This document shows, piece by piece, positions 26,442 through 37,171 of a DNA stretch of 56,260 nucleotides; the first letter of the stretch is position 1; each line of letters begins with the position of its first letter. The position numbers and the translations under genes are program-made. The stretch is taken from the NCBI RefSeq assembly GCF_003992005.1, contig NZ_RQVL01000014.1:1-56260 (forward strand). Reading direction: 5' to 3'. Source of the DNA: Veillonella sp. VA139. Its GTDB lineage: Bacteria > Bacillota > Negativicutes > Veillonellales > Veillonellaceae. The notes beneath the pieces are model-generated. The model had not been told where the DNA came from, ran no database searches, and saw nothing but the letters and a program-made list of their open reading frames with translations.

Positions 26442-29400
26442 TTATAGTAACTCTACTGCATTGGCCCCTAGTAAGGCTTGCACACGCCCAATAGACTCTT
26501 TCGATGGGGTGAAATAAAAACTACGGTTCACTGCTAAGCTGCGCTTTTGACGTTGCAAGAATAGAGTAACTGGTGTATCTCCCTGTAATTCTTGCAACAG
26601 CTTTTGTAATTGTTGGCTCACTTGCGGTGTATCATGGGCTGTATCAATATGAATACGAATCTGTCGTACTTTATCATATTCTACTTTCAATAACTGTACG
26701 GAACTAGCAATGCATTGCACTCCTTTTTCATCCGCATCAATGCGTCCCTCGATAGCTACCACACCATCTCGTTGCAATAGCATATGACTTTTTTGATACC
26801 CTTGTGGGAATACTACTACTTGTACGGTGCCTGTGAAATCTTCCAAGGTTAAGGTGCACATTTTTTCCTGCTTAGCCTTTGTTAAGCGATCTACTTTATC
26901 CGTAATCAATCCACCAATCGTAACAGTTTTGCCATCGAAATCCTCTGGATTTTCTGCTAATCGTCCTAATTGAAATAGTCCTTCCAATTCATCACGATAG
27001 GCATCTAACGGATGGCCCGTAATATAAAAGCCTGTATATTCCTTTTCATCTTTCAGCTTTAGTTCTTTAGGCAAGTCTGGCAAGTCTGGAACATGGATAC
27101 TCTCCATTTCCTCTACCTCCGCAAAGAGACTCACCGCCCCTAAAGCACTATTTTTTTGCCCTTTAGAACCAATTCCTTGGGCTTGTTCATAAATCTGTAA
27201 CAGCTGATTTCGATTTTCTTTGAAAGAATCCATAGCCCCGCATCGAATTAAACTTTCCAACAAACGCTTATTGACCACACGGTATGGTATACGTTCGCAG
27301 AAATCAACAATGGATGTAAATTGCCCATTTGCCTTACGTTCTGCTAGTAATTCTTCGATCGCATTATCACCTACATGTTTGATACCACCTAAACCAAAAC
27401 GAATTTGTCCATTTTGTACGGTAAACATACGCTCTGAATGGTTAATATCTGGTCCTAATACAGCCACTTGTTTCGCTTTACACACATTGATGTAATTCGT
27501 CATTTTATCCATATTACCCATAAAGCTAGTCATAGTAGCTGCCATAAACTCTGGGAAATAATGGGCTTTCAGATACGCCGTTTGATACGCAATATAGGCA
27601 TAAGCAGCAGAGTGGGATTTATTAAATCCATAACCTGCGAAATATAGCAAGAGATCAAATACTTCGTTAGCCAATTTCTCATCGATACCATTATTCACAG
27701 AACCAGTCACAAAGGAGTCTCGTTGTGCTTTTAGTACAGATTCCTTTTTCTTACCCATGGCACGGCGCATTAAATCCGCTTGTCCCAAGGAGAATCCGCC
27801 CATGGCGGAGGCAATCTGCATAACTTGTTCTTGGTATAGGATAACCCCAAATGTATCCTCTAAAATAGGCTCTAATATAGGATGCAAGTAGGTCACTTCT
27901 TTTTCTTTATGACGGCGCTTGATAAAATCTTCTACCATGCCCGATCCCAACGGTCCCGGCCGATAGAGGGCCACTAAAGGAATTAAATCTTCAAAATGTT
28001 CTGGCTTCAAATCCATTACTAATTTTGTAATCCCTTCCGATTCTAACTGGAAGACCCCTGCGGTTTCCCCTTTACATAAGATTTCACAGGAAGCCTTGTC
28101 ATCTAATGGGATGGCATCCAAGTCTAAGTCGATACCGTGGTTTTCCTTAATGAGACGTAATGCCTCACCCATCACTGTCAACGTGCGAAGTCCCAAAAAG
28201 TCCATCTTCAATAGGCCTAGTTCTTCGATATTATCTTTATCATATTGCGTGACAAAACCATCTTCATTGGAGTTTTGTACCGGCACATACTCATCTAATG
28301 GTGCTGCTGAAATTACAACCCCCGCTGCATGGGTAGAAGAGTTTCTCGCGATTCCTTCTAAACGCAAGCAAAGATCAAATAATTCTTTTACAGATTCATC
28401 TGTATCATACAAGTCTTTGAGTTCTTTTACTTCTAAAGCTTTTTTTAACGTAATGCCCAATTCATTAGGAATCATCTTAGCTAATCGATTCACCTCTGGT
28501 AAAGGCATATCTAATACGCGACCTACATCACGAATAACCGCACGAGCCGCTTCGGTACCGAAGGTAATAATTTGCGCCACTCGCTCTTGTCCATATTTTT
28601 CTGTCACATAGTCGATGACCTTATTGCGCGTTTCATAGCAGAAGTCGATATCGATATCGGGCATGCTTACCCGCTCCGGATTCAAGAACCGTTCAAAGAG
28701 CAAATCGTATTTAATAGGATCTAAACCTGTAATTCCCAATAAGTAGGCTACCACTGACCCTGCGGCACTACCACGACCTGGGCCTACTAGTACCCCATGT
28801 TCACGAGCATATTTAACATAGTCCCAAACGATGAGGAAGTAATCTTCAAAGCCCATGCGACTAATAACACCCAACTCATAATCTAGCCGCTCTTGTAATA
28901 CCGGTGTTACCTCTGGGTAGAATTGAGGAATATAGGACTCACAAACTTTGCGCAAGTAAGAATGTGCTGTTTCCCCTTCTGGTACATCAAATTTTGGCAA
29001 ATGGTGCGCATCAAAATTGAACTCTACATGGCAACGTTCCGCAATCTTCAAGGTATTATCCAAAGCTTCTGGAATATGACCAAAGAGTTCTTCCATCTCA
29101 TCGCCGCTTTTCATGTAAAACTCATTACTGAAAAACTTCATGCGATCTACATCATTCCGCCTTGCACCCGTAGCAATACATACCTTAATATCATGAGCTT
29201 CCGCATCGTCTGCATAAACATAGTGAAAGTCATTAGAACATACAAGTCCCACACCATATTGCTCCGCCATATCTACCAACACATCTTGAACACGTAATTC
29301 CTTAGGATCTCCATGGTTCTGAATCTCTAAGAAAAAGTTCTCTTTTCCATAGGTCTTAAGATACCATTCCAAAGCACGATGAGCGCCCTCAATGTTGTCC

Positions 29401-29849
29401 TGTAAAATCAGTTGCGGAATTTCTCCTGCAATACAAGCACTCAAAGCGATGATTCCTTTGTTGTAGGTAGATAGCAAATCTCGATCAGCACGCGGCTTGC
29501 GGTAGAACCCTTCTGTAGAGGATTTAGATACAATTTTTACAATATTTTCGTATCCTTCCATGGTTTCTGCTAAGAGAATTAAATGCTTTAATCGTTCATA
29601 GGCCTTACCTTCAGGGCGGTCAAAACGACTGCCTTCGGTCACATACACTTCGCATCCTAAGATGGGTTTGATACCTTGTGCCATGGCCTCTTTATAAAAA
29701 TATATGGCTCCATACATATTACCATGGTCCGTTAACGCTAGGGCAGGCATATTGAGTTCTTTCGCACGACTCACCATTTGTGGCAATCGGCTAATGCCAT
29801 CTATGAGGCTATATTCACTATGACTATGCAGATGTACAAATGGTCTCAT
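26442..29849 (-). CDS. dnaE: DNA polymerase III alpha subunit DnaE
   Basis: Replicative polymerase, C-family, 1135 aa. Starts with the PHP domain (FVHLHSHSEYSLIDGISR), then the palm with catalytic aspartates in SMPDIDIDFCYETR (about residue 400), thumb/fingers with RPGPLGSGM and MGKKKESVLKAQ, helix-hairpin-helix region, and an OB-fold near residue 985-1060 (VTIGGLITDKVDRLTKAKQ). The length is that of DnaE1-type enzymes. It is the first gene of the dnaE-pyk-BI-1 set; the gap from ttdB is about 165 bases and contains the ttdB terminator. Confidence 0.97.
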   Translation of the reverse strand: MRPFVHLHSHSEYSLIDGISRLPQMVSRAKELNMPALALTDHGNMYGAIYFYKEAMAQGIKPILGCEVYVTEGSRFDRPEGKAYERLKHLILLAETMEGYENIVKIVSKSSTEGFYRKPRADRDLLSTYNKGIIALSACIAGEIPQLILQDNIEGAHRALEWYLKTYGKENFFLEIQNHGDPKELRVQDVLVDMAEQYGVGLVCSNDFHYVYADDAEAHDIKVCIATGARRNDVDRMKFFSNEFYMKSGDEMEELFGHIPEALDNTLKIAERCHVEFNFDAHHLPKFDVPEGETAHSYLRKVCESYIPQFYPEVTPVLQERLDYELGVISRMGFEDYFLIVWDYVKYAREHGVLVGPGRGSAAGSVVAYLLGITGLDPIKYDLLFERFLNPERVSMPDIDIDFCYETRNKVIDYVTEKYGQERVAQIITFGTEAARAVIRDVGRVLDMPLPEVNRLAKMIPNELGITLKKALEVKELKDLYDTDESVKELFDLCLRLEGIARNSSTHAAGVVISAAPLDEYVPVQNSNEDGFVTQYDKDNIEELGLLKMDFLGLRTLTVMGEALRLIKENHGIDLDLDAIPLDDKASCEILCKGETAGVFQLESEGITKLVMDLKPEHFEDLIPLVALYRPGPLGSGMVEDFIKRRHKEKEVTYLHPILEPILEDTFGVILYQEQVMQIASAMGGFSLGQADLMRRAMGKKKESVLKAQRDSFVTGSVNNGIDEKLANEVFDLLLYFAGYGFNKSHSAAYAYIAYQTAYLKAHYFPEFMAATMTSFMGNMDKMTNYINVCKAKQVAVLGPDINHSERMFTVQNGQIRFGLGGIKHVGDNAIEELLAERKANGQFTSIVDFCERIPYRVVNKRLLESLIRCGAMDSFKENRNQLLQIYEQAQGIGSKGQKNSALGAVSLFAEVEEMESIHVPDLPDLPKELKLKDEKEYTGFYITGHPLDAYRDELEGLFQLGRLAENPEDFDGKTVTIGGLITDKVDRLTKAKQEKMCTLTLEDFTGTVQVVVFPQGYQKSHMLLQRDGVVAIEGRIDADEKGVQCIASSVQLLKVEYDKVRQIRIHIDTAHDTPQVSQQLQKLLQELQGDTPVTLFLQRQKRSLAVNRSFYFTPSKESIGRVQALLGANAVELL

Positions 29850-29972
29850 GTGCCCTCCTTACTAACGTAACGCGATATGCTTTCATTCCTTCTATTATAT
29901 CATAATTTGCATATTTCAGTGTACCGTGAAAGCATTTGTCACCTATCAATCTATGGATACTTACAAAATAAA

Positions 29973-30011
29973 AATGCCTATGTAATCTGTATAACAAACT
30001 ACATAGGCATT
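29973..30011 (-). terminator. Terminator after the ttdB-like gene
   Basis: AATGCCTATGT (29973-29983) pairs with ACATAGGCATT (30001-30011); on the minus strand a TTTTATTTT tract follows. Confidence 0.85.
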
Positions 30012-30014
30012 GCA

Positions 30015-30626
30015 TTATTTAATAAACTTTACTTCTTGGTAGATAGATTCTAATACTTCTTCTTTTTTCGCATTATACTCTACTTTTTTCTGTTCAAACC
30101 AGTTATTGCCTTCTGTATCAATGGATACAATTAAAGGACCAAACTCTTTCACACGACATGTCCAAAGCGTTTCTGGCATACCTAGCTCTCGCCAGTTAGC
30201 ACTTTCAATTTCTTCCACTTCTGTAGCCGCTAGTACAGCATTGCCCGCAGGAAATACTAGATGCAAGGCTCCAAACTCTTTACAAGCACGTTCTGTATTC
30301 GGTCCCATACCACCTTTACCAACAATAAGGCGTACACCTGTCTCTTTCACAAAATCATACTCAAACTTTTCCATACGCATACTTGTGGTAGGTCCTACAG
30401 AGACCATTTCAAATGTGTCATCTCCCAGATCTCGGACGATAGGACCCGCATGCAAAATGGCTCCATCCCGTACATCCACAGGCAATTCACGACCTAATTC
30501 AATCAACCGACGATGTGCCACGTCACGACAGGTCGTAATATGACCCGTTAAATAAATGATGTCCCCTGCTTTAATACCTTCTAAATCTTTCCGCTGAATC
30601 GGCGTTGTTAATACTTTCTTTTCCAT
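30015..30626 (-). CDS. ttdB: Tartrate/fumarate hydratase beta subunit (TtdB-like)
   Basis: 203-aa beta subunit of a two-subunit class I Fe-S hydro-lyase, the C-terminal half of class I fumarases. Motifs: [42 protein letters not shown] and IVGKGGMG. It forms an enzyme with the preceding alpha subunit; its ATG shares one base with that gene's stop. Similarity of both subunits to E. coli TtdAB favours L-tartrate dehydratase (to oxaloacetate), but two-subunit fumarases of the same family cannot be excluded by eye. Confidence 0.88.
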   Translation of the reverse strand: MEKKVLTTPIQRKDLEGIKAGDIIYLTGHITTCRDVAHRRLIELGRELPVDVRDGAILHAGPIVRDLGDDTFEMVSVGPTTSMRMEKFEYDFVKETGVRLIVGKGGMGPNTERACKEFGALHLVFPAGNAVLAATEVEEIESANWRELGMPETLWTCRVKEFGPLIVSIDTEGNNWFEQKKVEYNAKKEEVLESIYQEVKFIK

Positions 30627-31525
30627 TAATATGTCACCCCACTATGCGATAGAATTGTACATTGTCCATCTTTATCAAATACCATATGGCCTCTGCGGTG
30701 ATTCCAACATCCCACATTAACTGCAACAGAAATAACCGATGGATGACGAGCCCCATGCTCAATATTGACACCTAGCAAGCACTTATCTCCACCCATACCT
30801 TGTGGGCCAATATGCAAGGAATTAATCCCATCTTCTAGCAATTGTTCCATTTTTGCTGCTCGTTCATTAGGTGCTACGGAACTTACTGGTCTCATTAACG
30901 CTTTTTTTGAAAGTAACGCCGCTGTATCAATAGACGTAGCCACACCGACACCAATTAACAATGGTGGGCACGCATTTAATCCGTAGGATGTCATCAAATC
31001 TAAGACAAACTTTGCTACTCCTTCATAGCCTTCTCCAGGCATCAATGTCTTACCGCTACCTGGCAAGGAACAACCACCACCTGCCATATAAGGGAAAATT
31101 TCAACATCATCTCGATCTGGCACGATATCCCATAAAATATAAGGTGCTAAAGTACCAATGTTTTTTCCAGTATTATATTCATCAAACGTTTCTACACAAT
31201 TATGTCGAAGCGGAGTTTCCTGTGTTGCTTGATACGTTGCATTTCTCAAGATACTTTCCAATTCACCAAGCAATGGATAATTAGCACCTACTTTTACCCA
31301 ATATTGCAATACTCCTGTATCTTGGCAGGATGGGCGACTTAACTCTTTTGCTAACTTCATGTTTTCTTTCATAGTTGCATAAATTGTTTTCGCTAGCGGA
31401 TTTCGTTCATCATTCGCTAATTCTGTAATTTTTTCTTGTACATCGTCAGGTAATACTTTAGCAACATGGCCTACAAAATCACTAACGATTTTTGTCATTC
31501 GTAACACTTGTTCTTCTTTATTCAT
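30626..31525 (-). CDS. ttdA: Tartrate/fumarate hydratase alpha subunit (TtdA-like)
   Basis: 299-aa catalytic subunit carrying the [4Fe-4S] cluster, with three cysteines in the expected places: [18 protein letters not shown] and [10 protein letters not shown]. The blocks [39 protein letters not shown] and IGPQGMGG match E. coli TtdA closely. AGGAGG precedes the start. The order AraC regulator, SLC13 transporter, ttdA, ttdB with 14-base and 1-base junctions makes an uptake-and-dehydration operon for a C4 hydroxy-dicarboxylate. Confidence 0.9.
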   Translation of the reverse strand: MNKEEQVLRMTKIVSDFVGHVAKVLPDDVQEKITELANDERNPLAKTIYATMKENMKLAKELSRPSCQDTGVLQYWVKVGANYPLLGELESILRNATYQATQETPLRHNCVETFDEYNTGKNIGTLAPYILWDIVPDRDDVEIFPYMAGGGCSLPGSGKTLMPGEGYEGVAKFVLDLMTSYGLNACPPLLIGVGVATSIDTAALLSKKALMRPVSSVAPNERAAKMEQLLEDGINSLHIGPQGMGGDKCLLGVNIEHGARHPSVISVAVNVGCWNHRRGHMVFDKDGQCTILSHSGVTY

Positions 31526-31539
31526 AGAAACCTCCTAAA

Positions 31540-32808
31540 TTATGGGTAAAAGGGAAAGAATATTGGCAAAATAATTAATGACACGATTGTCACTATCACA
31601 ATGAGAGGAACCCCTACTTTTACGTAGTCCATAAAACTATATCCTCCAATGTTATACACCATGGTATTGGCAGGCATACCAATTGGTGTTGCATATGCAC
31701 AAGATGCCCCAATAACAGTAGCCATCAACACCGCTTTGGGATCTGCTCCCATAGACTGTGCTAATTGCAAACCGATAGGCACCAACAGTGCTGTGGCTGC
31801 CGTATTAGACATAAAGTTTGTTAACACAGCGGATAAGATAAAAATCACTGCCATCACAATATATGGACTTGGATTGCTACCTAATAATCCCATAATCGTA
31901 TTTGCTACTACAGAACCCGCACCTGTTTTCACAAGAGCTGTAGCAATAGATAAGGAACCAACGAACAAAAATATTGTTTTCATATCAATGGATTTTACCG
32001 CCTCTGTTTCAGTCACCACATTCGTAGCCACTAAAATAAGTGCCCCAATCCATGCAGATACATACAGTTTAACACCAATTTGAGATTCAAAAATCATAGC
32101 TAAGATAGTACCTACCAATACCAATGTCGCCATCCATTGTTTCCATTTTGGTACATGGCTATAATCTTCCACTGTATCATAGGTAGAGTCTACAGCACGA
32201 CTTGGTGTGTCTGGCAATAATTTATATCCCAATAACAAGAAATAAATAATACCTACCAACAAAATTGGTCCACCAATTAAAGCATAATCAAAAAATCCAA
32301 AGGATAAGCCAATTTTTTCTAATCCTGCTTGTGCGATCATATTTCCTGGGGCCCCAATTAAACTAAGATTACCACCCATAGCCGATGCCAATACTAAGGG
32401 GATTAGAAATTTTGATTGGTTAAATCCTGATTTTTGTGCAATTCCAATTGCAACAGGAATCAATACCGCTGCCGTTCCCGTATTAGACAAGAAGCCAGAT
32501 AATAATCCTGTAATTAGCATGACTGCGACAATGAGCATTTTTTCAGTGCTAGCCATTTTTGTAACTACACTACCTACCACTTGTGCCACACCAGTTTCAA
32601 AGAATGCTGCACCCACGATAAACATAGCCATAAATAAAAGAACATTACCATCCACAAAGCCTGCAAAGGCCTCTTTAGGAGATAAAACTCCAGATAACAC
32701 TAGACCAACTGATACTAACATCGCCGTAATCGATAAAGGTATCTTCTCCCATACAAACATGACTATGGCAAACACTAAATAACATAACGTAATACTAACT
32801 GCATCCAT
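31540..32808 (-). CDS. SLC13/ArsB-like anion permease
   Basis: 422-aa membrane protein of the ion-transporter superfamily (SLC13/CitT/ArsB-NhaD type) with about 10-11 hydrophobic helices. The paired motifs NTGTAAVLIPVAIG and SNTAATALLVPIGLQ are the inverted-repeat substrate motifs of this fold. Located directly upstream of ttdAB and on the same strand, so it likely imports tartrate, malate or a related dicarboxylate. It is shorter than, and different from, the citrate-linked transporter at 20950. Confidence 0.85.
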   Translation of the reverse strand: MDAVSITLCYLVFAIVMFVWEKIPLSITAMLVSVGLVLSGVLSPKEAFAGFVDGNVLLFMAMFIVGAAFFETGVAQVVGSVVTKMASTEKMLIVAVMLITGLLSGFLSNTGTAAVLIPVAIGIAQKSGFNQSKFLIPLVLASAMGGNLSLIGAPGNMIAQAGLEKIGLSFGFFDYALIGGPILLVGIIYFLLLGYKLLPDTPSRAVDSTYDTVEDYSHVPKWKQWMATLVLVGTILAMIFESQIGVKLYVSAWIGALILVATNVVTETEAVKSIDMKTIFLFVGSLSIATALVKTGAGSVVANTIMGLLGSNPSPYIVMAVIFILSAVLTNFMSNTAATALLVPIGLQLAQSMGADPKAVLMATVIGASCAYATPIGMPANTMVYNIGGYSFMDYVKVGVPLIVIVTIVSLIILPIFFPFYP

Positions 32809-32844
32809 TCCATTCCTCCTGAATCTCTAGTACCGTATTAATAT

Positions 32845-32858
32845 ATGCCCTCATTATA
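32845..32858 (-). promoter_or_regulatory. -10 region of the ttd-type operon promoter
   Basis: Minus strand TATAATGAGGGCAT, about 40 bases before the permease start, without a recognisable -35 box. Same 14 bases as before the citrate operon (22530-22543). Confidence 0.5.
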
Positions 32859-32963
32859 GCTATTTATACAGCCCCCTTCTATCCAATATTCATCATGATA
32901 CTTTTCTATAAAATAGGCATATTTATCTATATTTTTGCAATTTTAAGTCCAATATATATAAAA

Positions 32964-32999
32964 AAATGCTATGTTATTACATGTAATAACATAGCATTT
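32964..32999 (-). terminator. Perfect 36-bp palindrome, terminator of araC
   Basis: AAATGCTATGTTATTACA followed immediately by its exact complement, then a T-run on the minus strand. Such loop-less symmetry is uncommon; it may also act as a protein-binding palindrome between araC and the operon promoter. Confidence 0.75.
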
Positions 33000-33090
33000 A
33001 CCAGCATTAATTAAATTCAGTCTTATTTTATTATATAAAAATATATCCATATACTTAATATTATATATATGCAAGTAAAGTATACCTAGC

Positions 33091-34137
33091 TTATTCTAGT
33101 GTCTGCAATAGCTGGTGTAATTCTTCTTTAACCCGCTGAACCTTACTAACAAGGCTTTGTTTCGTATATTCATTTTCCTCATACTTCACATTTTCTCTAG
33201 TCAGGTAACTTCCATACATTGTTAATATCCCCTTAATTTCTGTATCATCAGAGCTAATATATTCTTTCCAATCTTCTAACACTGTATGACGCTCAATTCT
33301 CTTTGCTCGTTCACGATAGGCAGAAGGAGTTAGTTTAAAATGCTTTTTAAACGCACTATTAAAAGCTTTTACGTCAGGGAACCCACAATAACTTGCAATA
33401 TGAATAACCATATCATCCGTATTTACCAATCGTATCGCTGCCTCACGCAATCGCATACGTGACACATATTCTAAAAAAGTAATCCCCAGCTGCCGTTTAA
33501 ATAGTTGAGAGGTGTAGCTTTCAGTATATCCGCCTACATCAGCAATCGTTGCTAACTCAAGACGGTTGCGAAAATGTTCATCGATAAAATGAACCATCCG
33601 TTCAAAATTTTCTTCTTGATGCAATATCTTAGTGGATAATTGATTCTCGTATCGACTAGCTAATATAATCTCATACACATTTGACAACACTGTATATATA
33701 ACACCATCTACCTTCATGGTTTCTAGCGCACTAATGCTTATTTCTGCAGTATGATGATTCATAATATACGCTAGCGATTGGCGAAGCTCTTTATACCTTT
33801 TAGCAATATTTATATCTTGTGTGGAGACTGACACAAATCGATACTTCATAAAATCCTGATCATACTGCAAAAACCATTGTGGTTCTACATGAAAGACGAG
33901 AGCAATCGTATCTTCTTCTAAAGCCAATGTAGCATGCCCACATTGTGATGAATACAAAATCATGTCATCTCGTTGTAATGTATAGGTCTGCCCCTCTACA
34001 CACACTTCTAAAGCTCCCTTTAATACCCATAATAACTCAATATGATTATGCCAATTATAATGATAGGTGGAAATACGATATATATGACTTTTAACTTGTA
34101 ATAACCCTCTATCAATAGCGTATCTAAAATATTTCAT
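33091..34137 (-). CDS. AraC family transcriptional regulator
   Basis: 348 aa from the ATG at 34137 (GAGG upstream); a second ATG at 34167 would add 10 residues. N-terminal cupin-like sensing domain (YHYNWHNHIELLWVLKGALEV, residues 24-100) and an AraC double HTH around residues 205-310 (ELATIADVGGYTESYTSQLFKRQ and IASYCGFPDVKAFNSAFKKHF in outline). A C-terminal tail of about 70 residues with a Lys/Glu-rich helix extends beyond the usual AraC end. Location upstream of the permease-ttdAB operon suggests it senses the transported acid. Confidence 0.87.
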   Translation of the reverse strand: MKYFRYAIDRGLLQVKSHIYRISTYHYNWHNHIELLWVLKGALEVCVEGQTYTLQRDDMILYSSQCGHATLALEEDTIALVFHVEPQWFLQYDQDFMKYRFVSVSTQDINIAKRYKELRQSLAYIMNHHTAEISISALETMKVDGVIYTVLSNVYEIILASRYENQLSTKILHQEENFERMVHFIDEHFRNRLELATIADVGGYTESYTSQLFKRQLGITFLEYVSRMRLREAAIRLVNTDDMVIHIASYCGFPDVKAFNSAFKKHFKLTPSAYRERAKRIERHTVLEDWKEYISSDDTEIKGILTMYGSYLTRENVKYEENEYTKQSLVSKVQRVKEELHQLLQTLE

Positions 34138-34180
34138 AGGAACCTCTTCATCTCTATAATTGTACATTACCTAACCTTGC

Positions 34181-35044
34181 TTATGTATAATATGCCTTCA
34201 TCTCCGCTTTCACTTGCTCCCAATTTGGCAACACATCGCTCATAACCTTATAAAAGCGTGACGAATGGTTCGGCTCTATAAAGTGCGCAAATTCATGGAC
34301 CATCACATAGTGAGCAAACTCTGTAGGGCCTAAGAGCAATCGTGTATTCATGGTGATAACTTCTTTTACAGGCATACAAGAGCCCCAGCGGCTTGTCATG
34401 TACCGCAATCGTAAGGTCGGTATCGGCACGGTATAGCCCGCTTGTTGAAATTCACCATGTACTTGTTGCGATAACTTCTCCATAAAGTCCTGACCTATAG
34501 ATTTCCAAAAATTAAGCCACATCCGTTCTACTTTGCTAGCATCCAAGGTCTCGTGATTACTTGGGTAGCGTACCAACAATATGTCGTCTACCACCGTTAC
34601 TGCATAGGTAGAGGCGTTCCCTCTCGACAGTTTTCTTTGTGATAGGCTTCCTTGTGCGCCCTTCCTTTTTGATGAACTACCTTTCAATGGAGAATCTGAC
34701 GGAGTATCACTTAATTGACCATCCTGCGAAGATGTTTCCAAGTAGGCAGATACTGTGTGAGGCTTTTCTAGTACTACTCGATACATCTTACCCATCACAA
34801 TGATTTCTGTATCTAAATCTGGTACCATCGGATGTCCACCTCTGTCCTTTCGATTTTGCAGTGCTTTTTCAATGAAAGCTCGATGACGACAGATAAATTC
34901 TTCAATCATTCCTAAGGGGACACGAGGAGAGGCAGACACTCGCACCACACCACTAGTGGTGACACGAAGATTCATATTCTTCACTCGTTTTCTATGCAGT
35001 TCATAAGTGATGCTCCCATCTGGCAGTGTACGAAGTTCTTTCAT
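34181..35044 (-). CDS. YgjP-like metallopeptidase (DUF45, M48/SprT-like)
   Basis: 287-aa protein with the zinc motif HEFAHFIEPNHSSRFY (HExxH plus downstream His) near the C terminus and the conserved RWGSC block before it, as in YgjP/DUF45 proteins. Family members are small cytoplasmic metallopeptidases of unclear function. An unusual low-complexity Ser/Lys/Arg-rich insert (about residues 85-120) interrupts the N-terminal domain; it looks recently expanded. The araC gene starts 43 bases after its... downstream side, so the two may be co-transcribed (13 bases if the longer AraC start is used). Confidence 0.85.
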   Translation of the reverse strand: MKELRTLPDGSITYELHRKRVKNMNLRVTTSGVVRVSASPRVPLGMIEEFICRHRAFIEKALQNRKDRGGHPMVPDLDTEIIVMGKMYRVVLEKPHTVSAYLETSSQDGQLSDTPSDSPLKGSSSKRKGAQGSLSQRKLSRGNASTYAVTVVDDILLVRYPSNHETLDASKVERMWLNFWKSIGQDFMEKLSQQVHGEFQQAGYTVPIPTLRLRYMTSRWGSCMPVKEVITMNTRLLLGPTEFAHYVMVHEFAHFIEPNHSSRFYKVMSDVLPNWEQVKAEMKAYYT

Positions 35045-35126
35045 CCCGTCTTCTCTATCTCCTATATCATGACTAATATGTTACTTATATATCTATTATA
35101 GGCTTTCAGCCCTATAAAATACAACA

Positions 35127-35166
35127 AAATAGAGAAAGCCATGGTATCCCACTACTTTCTCTATTT
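35127..35166 (-). terminator. Terminator after typA
   Basis: 12-bp stem AAATAGAGAAAG (35127-35138) with CTTTCTCTATTT (35155-35166), 16-base loop; U-tract on the minus strand is modest. Confidence 0.75.
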
Positions 35167-35203
35167 CTATGTACATAGACTATTCCTAGCCTACTATATG
35201 TAA

Positions 35204-37015
35204 TTATTTTCCTGCTTTTGCTGCTTTCGCACGAGCGGAACGATCCAAGATGGCTTTACGCATACGGATGTTTTCTGGTGTTACTTCTACCAATTCGTCA
35301 TCGTTGATCCACTCTAGAGCTTGTTCTAAGCTGAAGATACGTGGAGGTGTTAAACGAACTGCCTCATCAGAGGAGCTAGAACGCATGTTAGTCACATGTT
35401 TCTTTTTGTTAGGGTTTACGTCCATGTCGTTTTCACGAGCATTTTCTCCGATAACTTGGCCTGTGTATACTGGCACATTAGCACCCAAGAATAAGGTACC
35501 ACGGTCTTGTACAGAGTTCAAACCATATGGTGTAGTTTCACCGTCTTCGAAAGCTACCAAGGCACCGCGCGTACGGCCTGGGATATCCCCTTTGTATGGT
35601 GCATAGCCATGGAATACATGGTTCATGATACCATTACCTTTTGTAGCTGTTAAGAACTGCGCACGGAAACCAATCAAGCCCCGAGCAGGGACTACGAATT
35701 CCATACGTAAGTAACCAGCTAATTCCACCATGTTAATTAACTCCGCTTTACGAACGCCCAAGTTTTCCATAACAGCACCCATAAATTCTTGAGGCACGTC
35801 GATTGTTAAATGCTCTAATGGTTCACATTTTTGACCATTGATCTCTTTGAAAATTACACGAGGTTTACCCACTTGTAATTCGTAACCTTCACGGCGCATT
35901 GTTTCAATCAATACTGCCAAATGCAATTCGCCACGGCCAGATACTTTGAAAGAATCTGGAGAATCTGTTTCTTCTACACGCATGGATACATTAGTTTCTA
36001 CCTCTTTGAACAAACGGTCACGTAAATGACGGCTTGTTACATAGTCACCTTCACGACCTGCGAATGGAGAGTTATTAACGGAGAACATCATGGACAATGT
36101 TGGCTCGTCGATAGAAATTGTTGGTAATGCTTCTGGATTTTCTGCATCCGCTACTGTTTCACCGATATTGATGTCATCAATACCTACGAAAGCGATGATG
36201 TCGCCCATACCCGCTTCATCAGTTTCTACACGGTTCAAACCATTGTATGTGTACACACGACCGATTTTACCTTTACGAGTACTTTCACCATTCATCAACA
36301 CCACTTGTTGATTTGGTTTCATACGGCCACGAACGATACGACCTACTGCGATTTTACCTACGAAATCATCATAGTCAAGGGTCGTTACCATGAATTGCAA
36401 TGGACCATCGATGTCGCCTTGTGGAGCAGGAATTTCTTTGATCAATACATCGAATAATGCCGTCATATCTGTGGAGTCATCTTCCATCGATGCTTTCGCA
36501 ATGCCATCACGAGCAGATGCGTATACCACTGGGAAGTCCAATTGATCATCGTCCGCTTCCAATTCCATGAACAATTCTAATACTTCGTCTTCAACTTCAT
36601 GAACACGTTGGTCAGGACGGTCAATTTTATTGATAACAACGATTGGTTTCAAACCTTGTTCCAAGGCTTTGCGCAATACGTACTTTGTTTGTGGCATTGG
36701 ACCTTCGAAAGAATCCACCAATAACAATACGCCGTCAACCATGTTCAATACACGTTCTACTTCACCGCCGAAGTCAGCATGACCCGGTGTGTCCACGATA
36801 TTGATTTTTACATCATTATGCATAACTGCTGTGTTTTTGGACAGGATTGTAATCCCTCTTTCACGTTCTAGGTCGTTAGAGTCCATTACACGTTCAGCAA
36901 CTTTTTCATTATCACGGAAAATATGACTTTGTTTAAGCAATGCATCTACCAACGTTGTTTTACCATGGTCAACGTGGGCGATAATCGCCACATTGCGAAG
37001 ATTTTCACGAATCAT
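35204..37015 (-). CDS. typA: Translational GTPase TypA/BipA
   Basis: 603-aa ribosome-binding GTPase related to EF-G, involved in ribosome assembly and stress adaptation. G1 [16 protein letters not shown]2/G3 region [14 protein letters not shown] and [17 protein letters not shown]4 [10 protein letters not shown]5 ASARDGIA; then EF-G-like domains III and V and the family-specific C-terminal domain ([50 protein letters not shown] in outline). Full length. Single gene with its own terminator. Confidence 0.97.
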   Translation of the reverse strand: MIRENLRNVAIIAHVDHGKTTLVDALLKQSHIFRDNEKVAERVMDSNDLERERGITILSKNTAVMHNDVKINIVDTPGHADFGGEVERVLNMVDGVLLLVDSFEGPMPQTKYVLRKALEQGLKPIVVINKIDRPDQRVHEVEDEVLELFMELEADDDQLDFPVVYASARDGIAKASMEDDSTDMTALFDVLIKEIPAPQGDIDGPLQFMVTTLDYDDFVGKIAVGRIVRGRMKPNQQVVLMNGESTRKGKIGRVYTYNGLNRVETDEAGMGDIIAFVGIDDINIGETVADAENPEALPTISIDEPTLSMMFSVNNSPFAGREGDYVTSRHLRDRLFKEVETNVSMRVEETDSPDSFKVSGRGELHLAVLIETMRREGYELQVGKPRVIFKEINGQKCEPLEHLTIDVPQEFMGAVMENLGVRKAELINMVELAGYLRMEFVVPARGLIGFRAQFLTATKGNGIMNHVFHGYAPYKGDIPGRTRGALVAFEDGETTPYGLNSVQDRGTLFLGANVPVYTGQVIGENARENDMDVNPNKKKHVTNMRSSSSDEAVRLTPPRIFSLEQALEWINDDELVEVTPENIRMRKAILDRSARAKAAKAGK

Positions 37016-37171
37016 TCTATACTCCTTTATCTACTTAAGTAGGGTATTCCTAATATTTGTACAAATCGTACTACGACAGTCTATTATATACTTTATTTTA
37101 GGATTTTACAAGGAAATAGCTATACTTTCATGGCAATATCTCTATAGTAGTCAAACATTTGTGACAATAGA

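Noticed and set aside
28096-28611. 171-codon frame antisense to dnaE
   Set aside because: Mirror frame of a long conserved gene; no independent evidence.
29824-30015. Open frame of 63 codons between ttdB and dnaE
   Set aside because: It overlaps the dnaE start and the ttdB terminator region, has no ribosome site and an atypical residue composition; treated as noise.
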